A stretch of DNA of 64,000 bases from Ostrinia nubilalis (GCF_963855985.1 NC_087111.1:8747001-8811000), one strand, 5' to 3'. Numbered from the stretch's first letter, positions 22,307-33,604 are shown. Notes: generated from the letters alone by a model not told the origin. Numbers and translations: made by a program.

Positions 22307-22389
22307 ATGAACCCTGAACCAGAGGACCCTGTCGCCAGCGACAGCGACGCTCATCCATCCCTGGCGTCGACATACATAATATGCTTGTG
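22307..22389 (+). CDS. Candidate first coding exon, unknown protein
   Basis: This is the first ATG after the candidate start site at 22148. It opens MNPEPEDPVASDSDAHPSLA, an acidic, proline/serine-rich N-terminus with mostly G or C at third codon positions, unlike the AT-rich surroundings. A possible donor (TG|GTTAGT) follows 22389, after 27 codons and two bases. Read through without splicing, the frame stops after 49 codons. I do not recognise the protein. Joining this exon to the receptor exon at 57586 would give an immediate stop, so it would belong to another gene or act only as leader. The evidence is promoter spacing, leader and composition, with no homology. Confidence 0.35.
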
Positions 22390-22629
22390 GTTAGTCTGTT
22401 ACCAACCAAAAATCAAACGAGTAGAGCCGCTGGCAAAGAATATATCACATTAAAGTACTTTAGCCCTTATTGCCTCGTTAAAACATCGTCGGCTATTGTT
22501 TAAAGTGCCATTCCCGTGCCATCAGATTCCACTTACCGGCACAATGGACCGTTATCTTTGAGCCACCTTTATACAGCGAGATGCGGCATGAAGTCTGAAG
22601 ATCTAACGCCAAAACTTTTTTTAAATAAC

Positions 22630-22705
22630 TAACTTGAAAAAACTTGGCAAGCGTTAAGGTCGCGGGTTCGATTCACCTTAGGCAGTTCGATTTTTTCAAG
22701 TTACT
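22630..22705. other. B-box-like motif inside a small hairpin
   Basis: GGGTTCGATTCACC resembles a tRNA/SINE B box, flanked by AACTTGAAAAAA and TTTTTTCAAGTT. No cloverleaf can be folded, so this is at most a SINE relic. Confidence 0.25.
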
Positions 22706-23267
22706 TTGAAAATATTTAGAATGAGAGACGACTCTTAACGCCAGATAATAGCCAAGAAAATAATTTGAATCATTTCTTTTTTGTTTAAAATAGAGAAACA
22801 CGGTAATTATTATTGACGGGATTGCTACCATGCATGTCATGGTACCTTAATTTCGAGTCTCCGATATTTCGGCACTGTTGCAAGCACCATGATCACGGAG
22901 TAACTGAGGAACTGGCGGATGAGATGCTGTAATAATTATTCTGTTAGTGACCATTTATAATAATAGTAGGATGGTGGTAGCTAGCCAGGCGAACTTAGAG
23001 CGAGCCAACTGAACAGAAAAATCTGCTCCCACCGGGTCTGAAGTAACTATTTTATGGTCTTACCTACCTGTGCTACCTGGGCAACTTAAATCTTATAAGT
23101 ATTGCAAATAATGGATAAATCTGCATGTATTTTCGCGTAAAGTAGTAACAAACATACATCCAAATTTTTACATTTTTAATATTAAAAATGTGATAGGTAT
23201 TCATTTTTTTTTTTTTTATTTATTATGTTCTTTATATCCTTGAACCTTTAACATTTTACACTACCTA

Positions 23268-23345
23268 CGCTTCTAGTCCCAAACTAAGCAAAGCTTGTAC
23301 TATGGGTACTAGACAACTGATATAAACATACTTAAATAGGTACTT
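23268..23345. repeat. Dispersed short repeat (second copy)
   Basis: It shares CTAGTCCCAAACTAAGCAAA with 20628-20685, followed by CTTGTACTATGGGTACTAG. Confidence 0.5.
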
Positions 23346-23699
23346 ATGAATCAGATGTACGTACCGTTTGCGTATCAAATCGCATCAATCAGAGAAAGTA
23401 AGCTAAATAAGTAATTAGTTGGATATTTGTACCGTTTACCTCATGTTAACGAGTTTCTCATATTTCCGAACCATCGCGTGCTACATCTGGTCACGGAACA
23501 AATATTGCGTTAGTAATTAATATCCTTAAAGCCCTTATTAATTCGGTAAACAAGCTTTTATTGAGTAATAATTATTATGTACATTTTTCACTGCACCTTT
23601 TATGTAGCCAGATTTTTATCTTGACTCAAAGTTTCTACTACACATCCTTGAATAACTTAACTTTTTAAGGAATCATCTTTATTTTGTTGAAGGGGATAG

Positions 23700-23853
23700 T
23701 AAAAAAATCTCATAAAACTCATTAATTTTTGCAAATAGGCTTTTAAAAAGCACTTTTACACGTCCCAGTTTTAACCCTACCACTGCTTCGGGACAATAAA
23801 TGGGCCAGTGCTGAGAAGAAGCAGCGGAAGAAACTCAGTCACTATTCACTCAG
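23700..23853 (-). mobile_element. LINE 3'UTR (same family as 4400-4620)
   Basis: CACTTTTACACGTCCCAGT, CCCTACCACTGCTTCGGGAC and CCAGTGCTGAGAAGAAGCAG align in order with the LINE 3' end at 4400-4560. No ORF2 codons are retained. Confidence 0.65.
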
Positions 23854-23897
23854 ATCGACATAGCGACTGAGGTGTCAAGTGTTAGAGATAAAGTTTC

Positions 23898-24352
23898 TTT
23901 AGGCGTTTCGCACCACAAGTTTTTCGGACCGCGGTGAGAATCGCCCAAGATCTGTAATTTAATGAGACTTCACACTGTAGGTATAATAATAAAAAATAGA
24001 TATGGGTATAATAAATTTAATAAAGTTCTAAAGCGATACACACCACGGCGTGCAAGGCCCCCCTTCAAAAAGTTCAGTTGTGCGATTCACGTTAGAGCAC
24101 GGTCCGATTCATTAAAAAAATCAAAAATCAAAATTATCTTTATTTGTTTAGACTAATTAAATTAGTACTTACAAATCGTCAAATGCTCTTAAGGAGCCTA
24201 TACAAGTCTCATTCTTTTTTTGCCCTACCAGCGCTTCGAGACAAACATTTGGCAAGTGCTGAGAAGAAGCGCCGCAACGAACTCAGTCACCACTGTATGC
24301 CGCGGCCGGTTTAAAAATGTTAAAAAAAAAATCGTAGTGCGAAACGCCTAAA
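23898..24352. mobile_element. MITE with TTTAGGCGTTTCGCAC ends, LINE nested inside
   Basis: TTTAGGCGTTTCGCACCAC at 23898 is matched inverted by GTAGTGCGAAACGCCTAAA at 24334-24352. GGACCGCGG and CCGCGGCC are also mirrored inside. The middle is occupied by the LINE end at 24112-24310. Confidence 0.6.
24112..24310 (-). mobile_element. LINE 3' end with (AAAATC)n tail
   Basis: A tail of AAAAATCAAAAATCAAAATT is followed by ATCTTTATTTGTTTAGACTA and a CCCTACCAGCGCTTCGAGAC block akin to the LINE at 23700. A plus-strand relative is at 40079-40190. Confidence 0.6.
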
Positions 24353-24359
24353 CAACCCT

Positions 24360-25275
24360 AATGAATCATCAGCCCCCAACTAAACCGAATATAAACAAAA
24401 TTCGTATGCTCTAGCTAGCTCGTATAATGCTCTAGGCTAGGCTATGGTCTAACGATGCGGCTAACCGAATAGCAGCTTCCTGTCTCCCATCGTCTCAAAG
24501 GGAACGCCTAGCTTATTGCATTAGGCGTAGCCATGCTAAGTAACGAACCACAGATCACAGAAACTAAAGGGAGATGTGACAAGGGGGCGGGGCCGGTGTC
24601 GCAGCAATATCACCAAAAACAGAACTCGTGACAGCAATGATGACAGCAGCGACGTCATAATGTAAACAGCTTACATTGCTTGCGTAGGAGTAAAGATTAT
24701 TCAAACGTTGAGTACTGATACCGCAGTGGATAATGAGCACATTTTTGATTTCTTTGTGTGTGTGGATTTTTAATGAGATACTGAGTTTTGAACTCAGCGC
24801 CTTAGTTGGCATCTCTCTATACCTCTATGTAACGAATAGACTGACAGGGCCTATTTATATTTAGCCTACATTTTAGTTATGTGTTAGTTAGTCAGTATTG
24901 GATGTGTGCCTAGTCGTTTAAAAATTTTTGGGTTCCGTAACTCGAAAGGTAAGTCAAAGTTTTAACTAAAGTCAAAGTCAAAGCTTATAGCTATAGATTT
25001 TTCCCGTTACCTGGGAATAATGAGGAAAGAAACCTACATCAGGGATACAATAGGGAAAATTAATCTAGAAATTAGTTCGTAGTATTATTAATATCACACA
25101 CCTAAGTAGTTGTTTTCTGATAACAGTTTGAAGACTTTTTTTTACATTTGACTTAAAAATATTTAGAGAAATTTAATTTAAAAGACGCATAAAGACATTC
25201 TTTAAAAGCTACTGAAAACTATGAAAACTTAACATATGTATGACAATGTGTGTTAATCTAGTAGGTATGGTAGAG
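24360..25275. other. No gene recognised
   Basis: The minus-strand frame 24564-24812 (82 codons) shows no domain, and its composition does not stand out. No repeat boundaries are evident. Confidence 0.3.
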
Positions 25276-25280
25276 TTTAA

Positions 25281-25528
25281 GTTTTCCAGTGACTTGGCCC
25301 ACTTTTAGCTTGGTCCACGGGCCAAGTTGCTAGATTGAATATTTGAATAGTTTTTCTTCCAATGACTGGGCCCACCTCTAAGATTCTAAAGTAGATTTTT
25401 GTTGTTTTGGTGTTTATTTTATTAATAAAACATTGAAGGCGGGCCTAGTAACTGAAAGCCAACTATGTAAATATTCAAACCAGCGACCCGTGGACCAAGC
25501 TAAAAGTGGGCCAAGTCACTGGAAAACT
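25281..25528. mobile_element. MITE with ~45-bp inverted ends
   Basis: GTTTTCCAGTGACTTGGCCC continues into ACTTTTAGCTTGGTCCACGG, and the whole is mirrored at 25485-25528. The central part is AT-rich. It is one of the cleaner MITEs here and has a single copy in the window. Confidence 0.75.
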
Positions 25529-25539
25529 CGAGTTTGAAA

Positions 25540-26355
25540 CCTACAGGCGAAATCTTACGTAGAAACTAAAGTAAACCTCGTGATATATTGATGAAAATTA
25601 TTGTAGAAAGTCATTGAGAATTCATAGAGTTAATATGTAAAGGACTTCACTGAAGTAATGTAAATATTAACTGACTCGTTCGAAATGAGCTCTTATAAAT
25701 TGAATGAATATTTTGAAGATAGTAATTTTAAATTCATGTGTATTGCTACTGTAGAATGGGGTTAATTAAGATGTCATTGTTATATTAATATTTATGGTAA
25801 GAAGTCAAATGTGTATTCTATTTTAATATTGTCTTGTCAGTCGTAAGTTGATAAAAATAAGTTTTCAATGTTTATAGCTTGTGGGAGATGCTATAGAATA
25901 AAATTTTAATTTTGCAGTAGATCTGTATACAAAAGATTACAGGAAAGCACTTGGCCGTCCTGTGACTGACATCATTAATGATGATGACATACAGTAAATT
26001 CTAAAATATTGCTTTTTCCCTGGTTTGATTCATAATGTCAATTTATCATAAGAGAATGACTAAAATATGAATAAGAGACTAAGCAAAAACGTGGTTGCTT
26101 AAACAAATCCTGTCTGTGAATACCTTCTAAATATTCCTAAAGTACGGGACAGACTGACAGGATATATCCCAGTAATTTATTATGTACGGACCCACAATCT
26201 CCCATGGGATACGTGATAGCTTATTCCTCTAAGACCTAATTTACAATGATATTATATCCTGATTTATAATATTACATAACATTAGGGCTTATGTTCCCGT
26301 TAGGTAATCCACTAACACACAGCTTAATGTACAGTCAACGCACAACAGACTACAC
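25540..26355. other. AT-rich gene-free stretch
   Basis: Nothing recognisable is seen apart from simple AT-rich sequence. Confidence 0.3.
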
Positions 26356-26360
26356 ATCTG

Positions 26361-26517
26361 TATTTATAAAAGCCTGTTACTGACTGACTGACTCATTCAC
26401 ACATCACGAAATCTTAGAAAGGAGTCTCAAATTTTGCATGGGGGTTCCATTTAGAACGTAGGTGCTCACTATGACGGGATTTAGCAAAATTCAACGCCTA
26501 AGGAGGTAAAACGGGGG
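26361..26517 (+). mobile_element. Helitron variant (GACTGACTGA type), 3' end lost
   Basis: Order of motifs: TTATAAAAGC, TACTGACTGACTGACTCA, TCAAATTTTGCATGGGGGTT, GGTGCTCACTATGACGGGAT and AGGAGGTAAAACGGG. These match the copies at 53068, 53255, 44804 and 60743. The CTAG end is missing. Confidence 0.65.
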
Positions 26518-26519
26518 TT

Positions 26520-27498
26520 TTATTATAAAAAGGTAAAGTGCAATAGGTATAAAATACAAAAAAAATACCTGACCTTTTTTGTTTAAACCGCTTTTCTATG
26601 AAACGGTCAGTGGCATTATACTAAAATTTTCTACATAAATAGCCTAAATGAAGAAGCTAGAATATTGGTGCAAATCACTTGCATAGGGTAAAGAGGTATT
26701 TCTACGTCCCCCTGCAGTGTGACAGTCCTAATCAAATAGATCCTCAGTCCACCGAAGCCTGTCAAATCATTAACTTTCCACCAAATTGCTTTACAGTTTA
26801 CAAACCGCGGTTTCATTTGCTTACGGTCATTTAAACTGGGTTTTATTTACTTACGCCCGCGACCCTCGATTTAACGGCAGTGGCAAGGCATTTCTAAATA
26901 TACATTTGGTTAAAAAATAGCATCTACTTAAGATGCAAAAGTACTAATTTCATGTGCAGTCTTTTGCATGTTTCTATTTTGATCTGTATTTAATAAAAAA
27001 TCTTTTTAATAAAAAACGAACATTTATTTAAAACAGCCTCAAAATAAAAAATAATACTTAAGTAAAAAATAATACTTAACCCTAAAAATAATAAAAGCTT
27101 AGTTCATAATAAAACGGGTCTTGGCGAGTGCTTAAGATATTAAGTAGGACCCTCATTTATAAACTTATGAAAGTAAAAGAAGCGGAAAATGAACTTAACA
27201 GTCCAGCTCTGAAAGTTTTCAGACTTCGGAAAATATTCGGAAAAATTTACATTGTTTCAACGCTCGCGAATTCGCGATACTTGACGAAGTTACTAAATAA
27301 ATTCCCAGCGGAGTTATTAGGGCAATTTCGCCAGTTTGCGTCCACCTCTTTACTCGCGTGCAAGCGAAGGATCACTGTTTAAAATGGTAAAAAATTCCAA
27401 CACATTAAAACTTCGGAAGCTATTTGTACAAGTACCTGGGTGAATGACAAGTAATACCTACTCTTAAGTATCATCATCATCATGTCATTTAGTCTCCA
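26520..27498. other. No gene recognised
   Basis: An 84-codon plus-strand frame at 27128-27382 is rich in basic residues, but no domain was recognised. It could be chance. Confidence 0.3.
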
Positions 27499-27511
27499 CT
27501 GCAGATAATTT

Positions 27512-27698
27512 CATTCATTCGTTCGTTTCAGCCAATTAATGACGTCCACTGTTGGACAAAGGCCTACCCCAAGGTTTTCCACAATGAAGGGTCCTGCGCT
27601 GCCCGCATCCAGGCTCTTCCCGCAACCTTCATAAGATCGTCGGTCCACCTAGTAAGAGGCTTGCCCACGCTAGGTCTTCCAGCCCATAGTTGCCACTC
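27512..27698 (-). mobile_element. RTE-type LINE 3' end with 11-bp target duplication
   Basis: The (CGAA)n tail and C-terminal codons are present up to about SGRPR-equivalent positions. GCAGATAATTT is repeated exactly at 27501-27511 and 27699-27709. It is 5'-truncated, and point changes break the frame. Confidence 0.9.
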
Positions 27699-28148
27699 GC
27701 AGATAATTTACCAGAAGCAAATGGAGGATTTAAACTCTTAATTATATTGCATCGTTTTAAAAATGATCCACAAGAGATCCATTGTTTGGACACGAGCAGA
27801 GCAATGGACGCAGAGAGGTAACATTACCCTGCTATGTATTGTCAAAATATGGCCGTGAGTGGCAGGGGATTGTTCAGATATAAAATATTTAAATAGGAGA
27901 TAAAATACGTAAGCACAGCTGTTTACGATTATTCTTTTTGTTTTTTTAGTTCACTCTTGGGTTTATTTTTCAAAATAATACAGGCACTTCGACATAAACA
28001 ATGTAGCGCCTTAAGTAGTTGTAATTTAATAACTGCAATTTTTCCTCAAAAATATAATATTCTGACGCTCTATCGCCTGCATATCGGAGGGCTCATTTAG
28101 CCATAATAAATTCTTATTTTATATTTATGTACATAAAAAATAACTAAC

Positions 28149-28185
28149 CTTGTTTTGCTCGAGCAGTATTTCCACCACTAAACAT
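28149..28185 (-). CDS. Candidate first coding exon on minus strand, unknown protein
   Basis: Read on the minus strand, AAAATG at 28188-28183 opens MFSGGNTARAKQ, and CAAG|GTTAGT gives a good splice donor after 28149 (12 codons plus one base). The leader from the candidate start site 28246 is 61 nt and contains no earlier ATG. The exon would be 98 nt long in all. The protein is not recognised, and downstream exons would lie to the left, none identified in this window. Support comes from the promoter motif spacing, the start context (A at -3) and the donor, all in the right order on one strand. Confidence 0.45.
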
Positions 28186-28214
28186 TTTAAAACACTTCAC
28201 AAACTTTCTCGAGC

Positions 28215-28248
28215 CGTCTGCTCACGGCAGAGGTTGGATAGCGACTGA
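28215..28248 (-). promoter_or_regulatory. Core promoter with exact Inr-DPE spacing, minus strand
   Basis: On the minus strand, TCAGTC (28248-28243, A+1 at 28246) matches the arthropod initiator TCAKTY perfectly. AGACG (28219-28215) occupies +28 to +32, the exact position of the downstream promoter element. No TATA box is needed in this promoter class. Confidence 0.5.
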
Positions 28249-28259
28249 CTGTCCGGTGC

Positions 28260-29200
28260 TCGAATCACAATAAAGTGAACGACCGAGTGAGTAGGTAATA
28301 GAACTTGAATGAGTGAGTGAATCGACGGAGTAAGTTACCGGATCTGACGTCATTCGATTTATAAAACAAAATATTTATTAACATTGAAATTATTTATTAG
28401 TTATTATTAAATACGAGCAATTTTATTAATGAGAGAAAGAAAAAAAAACATTTCAAAATACTTTCTTCCTTTCTTATTTTATAGGGGCTTATAGCATCAG
28501 GCGTAATAACACTAAAGAATCATGAATTATGTGCATATTTTGAGACACATTCCCTCAGGAACAGGTTATGGCGATATAATGGCTAGCCTGTGACGTCACG
28601 ATCTTGACGATTTATTGATATTGTAACTAGTGACGACAGCACATCAAACAAAGATCGAGGTATCTTATTTCGTTCTAATAGAAGTGATTTTGCATCCTAG
28701 ATGATGAAAACTAAATAAATTAAAGATTTTTAATTTAAACGACAATAATTATCACAATGTGGTCAGTGTTGGACTGCATATCATTCGAGGGTCATTCGCT
28801 GGACAATTGCAGTGAACCCACTCCTAACTGATCTTACCTGGAGGGGTTAACAAAAATTTATAAAATACTATTTTATTGATCCTGAAAAAACTCACATTTT
28901 GAGTTACGCCACTATTGTACTATCTGTGCGATATACTGCATACAGAGGTTCGTATTAAAGTTGTTTATGCTTCGTCTGAGCGTAGGCTTACGTCGTAGTT
29001 TTTGGTTTAGTTCCATTGGTTTAGGACTAGAAAAATATTTGTTTTCCACTCGAAGCCTGAGTGGTACGGTCTGCTGCACAATCATGTTTGGGCTTGTGAT
29101 AAAAGTTGACCTTTATTAGTATTGGATACGGTAAAAAACAAACATTATAAGAACAAACTGTATTGAAAATTATTTTTTCACTAAAATTATCCTATCCATA
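28260..29200. other. No gene recognised
   Basis: A GAGT/GAGTGA-rich tract lies at 28280-28325, just upstream of the minus-strand promoter. The rest is AT-rich without recognised repeats. Confidence 0.3.
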
Positions 29201-29217
29201 ATATAAATTTAGCAAAA

Positions 29218-29316
29218 AAAAAAACTTCAAAAAAGTAGAAAAATAAAGTTAGGTATTTATTTATTTACTAAGTCAATTAAAAACATGATTGATCTTTTCG
29301 GAGTCGGTGACAGCTT
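29218..29316. repeat. Fragment related to the GGAGTCGGT hairpin element
   Basis: AAGTAGAAAAATAAAGT, ATTTATTTACTAA and CATGATTGATCTTTTCGGAG follow the order of one arm of the element at 45771-46053. Confidence 0.4.
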
Positions 29317-30350
29317 ACCAAAGTTTAATGGTCAAAAAACTCATGCCAAAATTTTCAGGAAGTAATTCCTATAAAAAGTATTGAAACCGTTTCAAAATTA
29401 ATGGAATTCTGCTGTAGCAAACATTAAAAAACCCAGCATACCTATAATGTAATTGATTATCCGCTTCTGCAGTTTCATAGGTAAAATCTATCACTGTAAT
29501 ATACCTACAAAAAACCTCTTTTTAATAGGTACACGCAAAATTCGGTTTTGTGGAAACAAAAACATACAGTGGAATTGATATTCTCCTCCTTTTTGAAGAA
29601 GCCAGTTGAACATCAGTTTCACAGCCAAAACCTATCACTGCCAATATACAAAAACCTCTTTATAATACACGCAAGATCCAGTCTCCAAGGTCGATACTAT
29701 TATCTCGGCGAGGCAGCCTCTCATAAAATACCGGCTTATAGGCATCCTCCTTTGTACTTTTTAGCCTAACTCGGTCATATCATTAGGGCTACAGCTTTTA
29801 CACCTCAGCGCCCAGGCTTTAGAAATCAGTGTTGTAAAAAGTTTTATCGGTTTTGGTTTCGGTTTTACTTCAGGAGTTCGTAGGTATTTTTTTCTTCTTT
29901 TTTTGACAGTTTAGGTTTGATGATACAAGAGTACTTATTTATATTATTCTGTGCCAAATATTAAAGTTATTATAAGCCCGCCCACACCTCGTCTAGCCAG
30001 CATCAAAGAGAGTGTAGGTCAAATCTTTTTAGAGAGGGTTGATTTTGCAGTGGAAACTAAATGACCCGATGATGACGATGACGAAATGTAGTAAATATTG
30101 ACTTACTTAGGATTGTAGGTACACGTAGTAGTCAATGTAGGTACGTAGACACACCATAGTAAGTCCTATATTTTATCCATAATTATAATGTCTGTTATTG
30201 ATGAAGTAGGGACAAAATACCTAATTAAGAGATCTGAAAACCCATAGTTTCATAGATTACAATGCTAAAAGTTGGACAAAATATTTATATTAATAATTAA
30301 AATACAAGTCCTAAAAATACAATAGTCTAAAAATAAACCATTAAAATCAC

Positions 30351-30491
30351 ATGCTGGTTAAAATAAAAGGCGCTTTGCTTAGACAAGCGACGTCCTATTC
30401 CACTTGGAAAGATTTATGCAGTGTCTACGAGATTTATTTATTTCACCACGATACCCGCCCAGCTGAGTGTGTAAATGAATTTTATCGACGA
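30351..30491 (+). pseudogene. Possible LTR-retrotransposon gag remnant
   Basis: The frame reads KIKGALLRQATSYSTWKDL and later VNEFYRRLADAR. A basic block, then S-W-x-x-L, then a helix with FYRRL resembles capsid regions of insect Ty3/gypsy or copia elements. It is short, isolated and runs into a Helitron end at 30492. The identification is weak. Confidence 0.25.
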
Positions 30492-30695
30492 CTAGCGGAC
30501 GCCCGCGACTTCGTACACGTGGATCCCGTTTTACCCCTTTAGGAGTTTCGTAAAATCTTTTCTTAGCGGATGCCTACGTAATAACATCTACCTGAATGCC
30601 AAATTTCAGCCCGATCCGTCCAGTGGTTTGAGCTGGGCGTTGATTGATCACTATGTCAGTCAGTCAGTCACCTTTGAGTTATAATATTTAGATTA
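30492..30695 (-). mobile_element. Helitron variant, reversed
   Basis: CTAGCGGACGCCCGCGACTT at the left is the 3' end. The body contains TGCCAAATTTCAGCCCGATC and CAGTCAGTCAGTCACC. A forward relative is at 62597-62769. Confidence 0.7.
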
Positions 30696-30749
30696 GATTT
30701 TTAGCTGATATTCCCATTTTTGAGGCTTGATTTTTAGATTCCCTACTTA

Positions 30750-30895
30750 CACCCATATTCACAAACAATACTATGAGGTCTAACAGTGCGCGTGGACGCA
30801 TAGTGTGACACACGAACCAATCACAGAGCTCTATTAAACGCTGTGCGTTCGATTTGCAGCTTCACTTTAGCAAGTATCGTTAGTGAATACGGGCG
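30750..30895. mobile_element. MITE M1 copy
   Basis: The ends are CACCCATATTCACAAAC and GTTAGTGAATACGGGCG. The internal order matches the copies at 19064 and 35009. TTA lies at the left and TAA at the right. Confidence 0.75.
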
Positions 30896-30898
30896 TAA

Positions 30899-31051
30899 TT
30901 ATCATCATCATCATCATTTCAGCCATAGGACGTCCACTGCTGAAGATAGGCCTACTTACCCCAGTGATATTCATAATGACCAACTGCTAGCGGCCTGCAT
31001 CCAGCGCCCTCCTGTTACTTTTATGAGGTCGTCGGTTCACCTTGTCAATGT
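30899..31051 (-). mobile_element. RTE-type LINE 3' end, (ATG)n tail
   Basis: A (ATC)n run is followed by TTTCAGCCATAGGACGTCCA and GAGGTCGTCGGTTCACCTTG. It abuts MITE M1 and is followed at 31057-31094 by a fragment of MITE M8 (CTCCCGTGCCGCTCCCAT). Confidence 0.75.
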
Positions 31052-31294
31052 TTACACCTCCCGTGCCGCTCCCATATCTCAGGCACTGACTGACTGAGTG
31101 AAGCGCTAAAGCTACATAAAACTAAATTTTCCCGCCAAAATTTATGGTTTGAAATGGAAGCAGCTACGAAATTCCATCGGAGGGGTTATTTCTGCCAAAA
31201 CAGAATGCAAGTAAATTCCCATGGGTTTATTCTTATGGGGCCATAAACATGCTCTGTCACTACAACACATTTGTAGAGAGAGGTGTAACGCAGG

Positions 31295-31420
31295 TACAGT
31301 CAGAGCCAAATAGTTTGTGACATCTAAAGTAGCCAAAAAGCTCGCAACACGTCTTTGTTACAATTGGAATAAGGTTGTGTTGTCTTTTTGGCCTCTTTAG
31401 GTGTCACGAATTTGACTGTA
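31295..31420. mobile_element. MITE M10, uninterrupted copy
   Basis: The ends TACAGTCAGAGCCAAATAG and ACGAATTTGACTGTA are inverted. The core AGTAGCCAAAAAGCTCGCAA is mirrored by TTGTCTTTTTGGCC. It serves as the reference for the nested copy at 17209. Confidence 0.75.
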
Positions 31421-31564
31421 TATGAAAAAACCAAAATTAAACAACATCCATCATGTACAGTCGACAGTACATTACACTATACTTACCTACATATTTTTGC
31501 AAAATAGCCTGTATTACAATGAGATAATAGGTACGCCGCTATTTTAGCTTGACATGCTGTCGTC

Positions 31565-33011
31565 CATACATTAATATTACAGAAATGAATGTTCTCTCTC
31601 CGTCACTGAAACAATTTCGATATTTTTTATAACAAAATAATTATTCTTAAGATGTCTTTCATATGACCTTTTTGTACCACCAACTGAATCATCTTCTATT
31701 GAATTCCATCAACTTTTATTTTCGGGATCTACACAAAATAGTGTAGGTGTCATAGTCAAAGGTCGATGTGCAGTCTCTTCGCGGAATGACTGGTCTATCC
31801 TAGGTTTGACCAAGGCCTTCAGGCAAACCCCGAAGTGAATTCTTATTTCGGCCTTTGACTAAGTCAAACCTAGAAGTGCCTAAACTGTTCAGTCAAACGT
31901 CGAAACTAAAATAATCTGTTTCGGGCTTTGCCTAGTCAATCCTAGAAACGACTGGCAGACTCGGTCAAAAGTAGACAGCAAATAGAAAACCGGCCAAGTG
32001 CAAGTCGGATTCGCTCACGAAGGGTTCCGTGAGACTTTGTTGTTGTATGGGAGCCCCCCATAAATATTTATTTTATTTTAATTTTATGATTTATTTTTAA
32101 AATAGATATGCAACTAGGTAAATATTATGTGAATATTTCAAGGGTTCACCTGTTTACGTTTTAATATCGAGTAGAAAACTGCAACAAGTCACGTTTGCTG
32201 TATGGGAGCCCCTCTTAAATATTTAGAAAGAAAGAAAGAAAAATATTTATTCGATGCAAGTAGGTACACAGCAAGATTATAACTAAAACTATTTATTTTT
32301 AAGGTGAATAAAAATCTAAATATTTTGAGAATGATTCATGAGATACGAGCTTAGTGACAGACAACCTTTAGCGAAGTCTACTATGACTTCGCTAAAGGTT
32401 GTCGCTAAGGGTCGCGTTTTAACTCTTTATCCTTTAATTTAAGGTAACAGAACCCTAAAAATTAGTAATTTCAAGATCGATCTAGAAACACTGACAAACA
32501 ACCTCAGTAAATAAGTTTAGTTACTCGTACCTTCACCTAAAGAGACAGCTGCGCGTGCGCGTGAAAACCGACCGTTACGCCTTAATAAGTTCAAGATCAG
32601 AATGAAGTATAGTTTAGTTTAAAGTCTTAATTGAGGTTTGACTAGTCAAACCCCGATTTCATTAAATTGAGTTTCGACCTTTGCCTGACCAAATTAGTTA
32701 CTCCTAGGTTTGACTAACATTATTTAGTCAAAGGCCGAAATGTTTGGGCTTTGACTAAGACTTCTAGTCAGACCTGAGGATTGACTAGTCAAACCTAGGA
32801 GTGCCGGAACTTCGAGGTTTGACTATAACACATACATTAATATTACAGAAATGAATGTTCTCTCTCCGTCACTGAAACAATTTCGATATTTTTTATGACA
32901 AAATAATTATTCTTATGTCTTTCATATGACCTTTTTGTACCACCAACTGAATCATCTTCTATTGAATTTTCTTCAACTTTTATTTTCGGGATCTACACAA
33001 AATAGTGTAGG
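31565..33011. repeat. TIR element flanked by ~180-bp direct repeats
   Basis: 31565-31747 and 32831-33011 are direct repeats, nearly identical. Between them, 31748-32830 starts TGTCATAGTCAAAGGTCG and ends with the inverse of TGTTATAGTCAAACCTCG. Both inner flanks are studded with TAGTCAAACCTAGG-like words in both orientations (31748-31975 and 32635-32825). The middle holds other repeats and a small hairpin (32360-32403). There is no PBS, polypurine tract or ORF, so LTR status is not supported. Confidence 0.55.
32360..32403. repeat. Perfect 18-bp-arm hairpin
   Basis: GACAACCTTTAGCGAAGT and ACTTCGCTAAAGGTTGTC are separated by 8 bases. It may be the end-to-end junction of a deleted MITE. Confidence 0.7.
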
Positions 33012-33393
33012 CATAACGATATGCCTTTGCCATAATTATGATCTTTATATAAAAAAGCACTATTAAAAACTTATCAACTGCAATTAAAAAAGTATACTCA
33101 TTAAGTACATTCTCCTGGAAATGGCAGGCACTATACGATTATGCCTTTGCCACTATGTTGAATAAAACCACTCCAGTCTGCCTCCACGGGGAAATACTTG
33201 GAATACAATTACACGCATGCACGCGTCATGGTGGCTGTGTAATATGGCGGGTGTGTAGCTTGAATAGAAACGACAGGTAATACACACCTGTTTCGTCCTC
33301 ATAATTTCATTATTAGCCATTTAGTTTCTACTGCAGGAGCACGACCGTTTCCAATTTTCAGAAAGAAATGGAGGATTTGACTTCTTATGCTAA

Positions 33394-33601
33394 AGCCCGG
33401 TCCGTGAGCACGTAGAATTTCGTTCAATGACCCCTAGCTACCCATCCTTATCGCTCGCGCGCAATTATATTGCTGTCGCGACTGTGCGACGGGGGGCCGC
33501 AGTGAGTGTGCGAGCGCGACAGCAACATAATTACGCGCGAGCGATAAGGATGGGTTGCTTGGGGTCATTGGACAAAATTCTACGTGCTCACGGACCAGAC
33601 T
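33394..33601. mobile_element. Palindromic MITE, ~75-bp inverted ends
   Basis: AGCCCGGTCCGTGAGCACGT is mirrored at the right end, and the match runs inward through TCCTTATCGCTCGCGCG. The GC-rich centre produces chance open frames on both strands that mirror each other and should not be taken as genes. Confidence 0.75.
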
Positions 33602-33604
33602 ATA

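Noticed and set aside
22650..22690. tRNA gene
   Set aside because: Only a B-box-like word is present. No acceptor stem or cloverleaf can be built.
31565..33011. LTR retrotransposon with 180-bp LTRs
   Set aside because: The repeats lack TG..CA ends, no primer-binding site or polypurine tract adjoins them, and the interior has inverted ends and no gag/pol frame.
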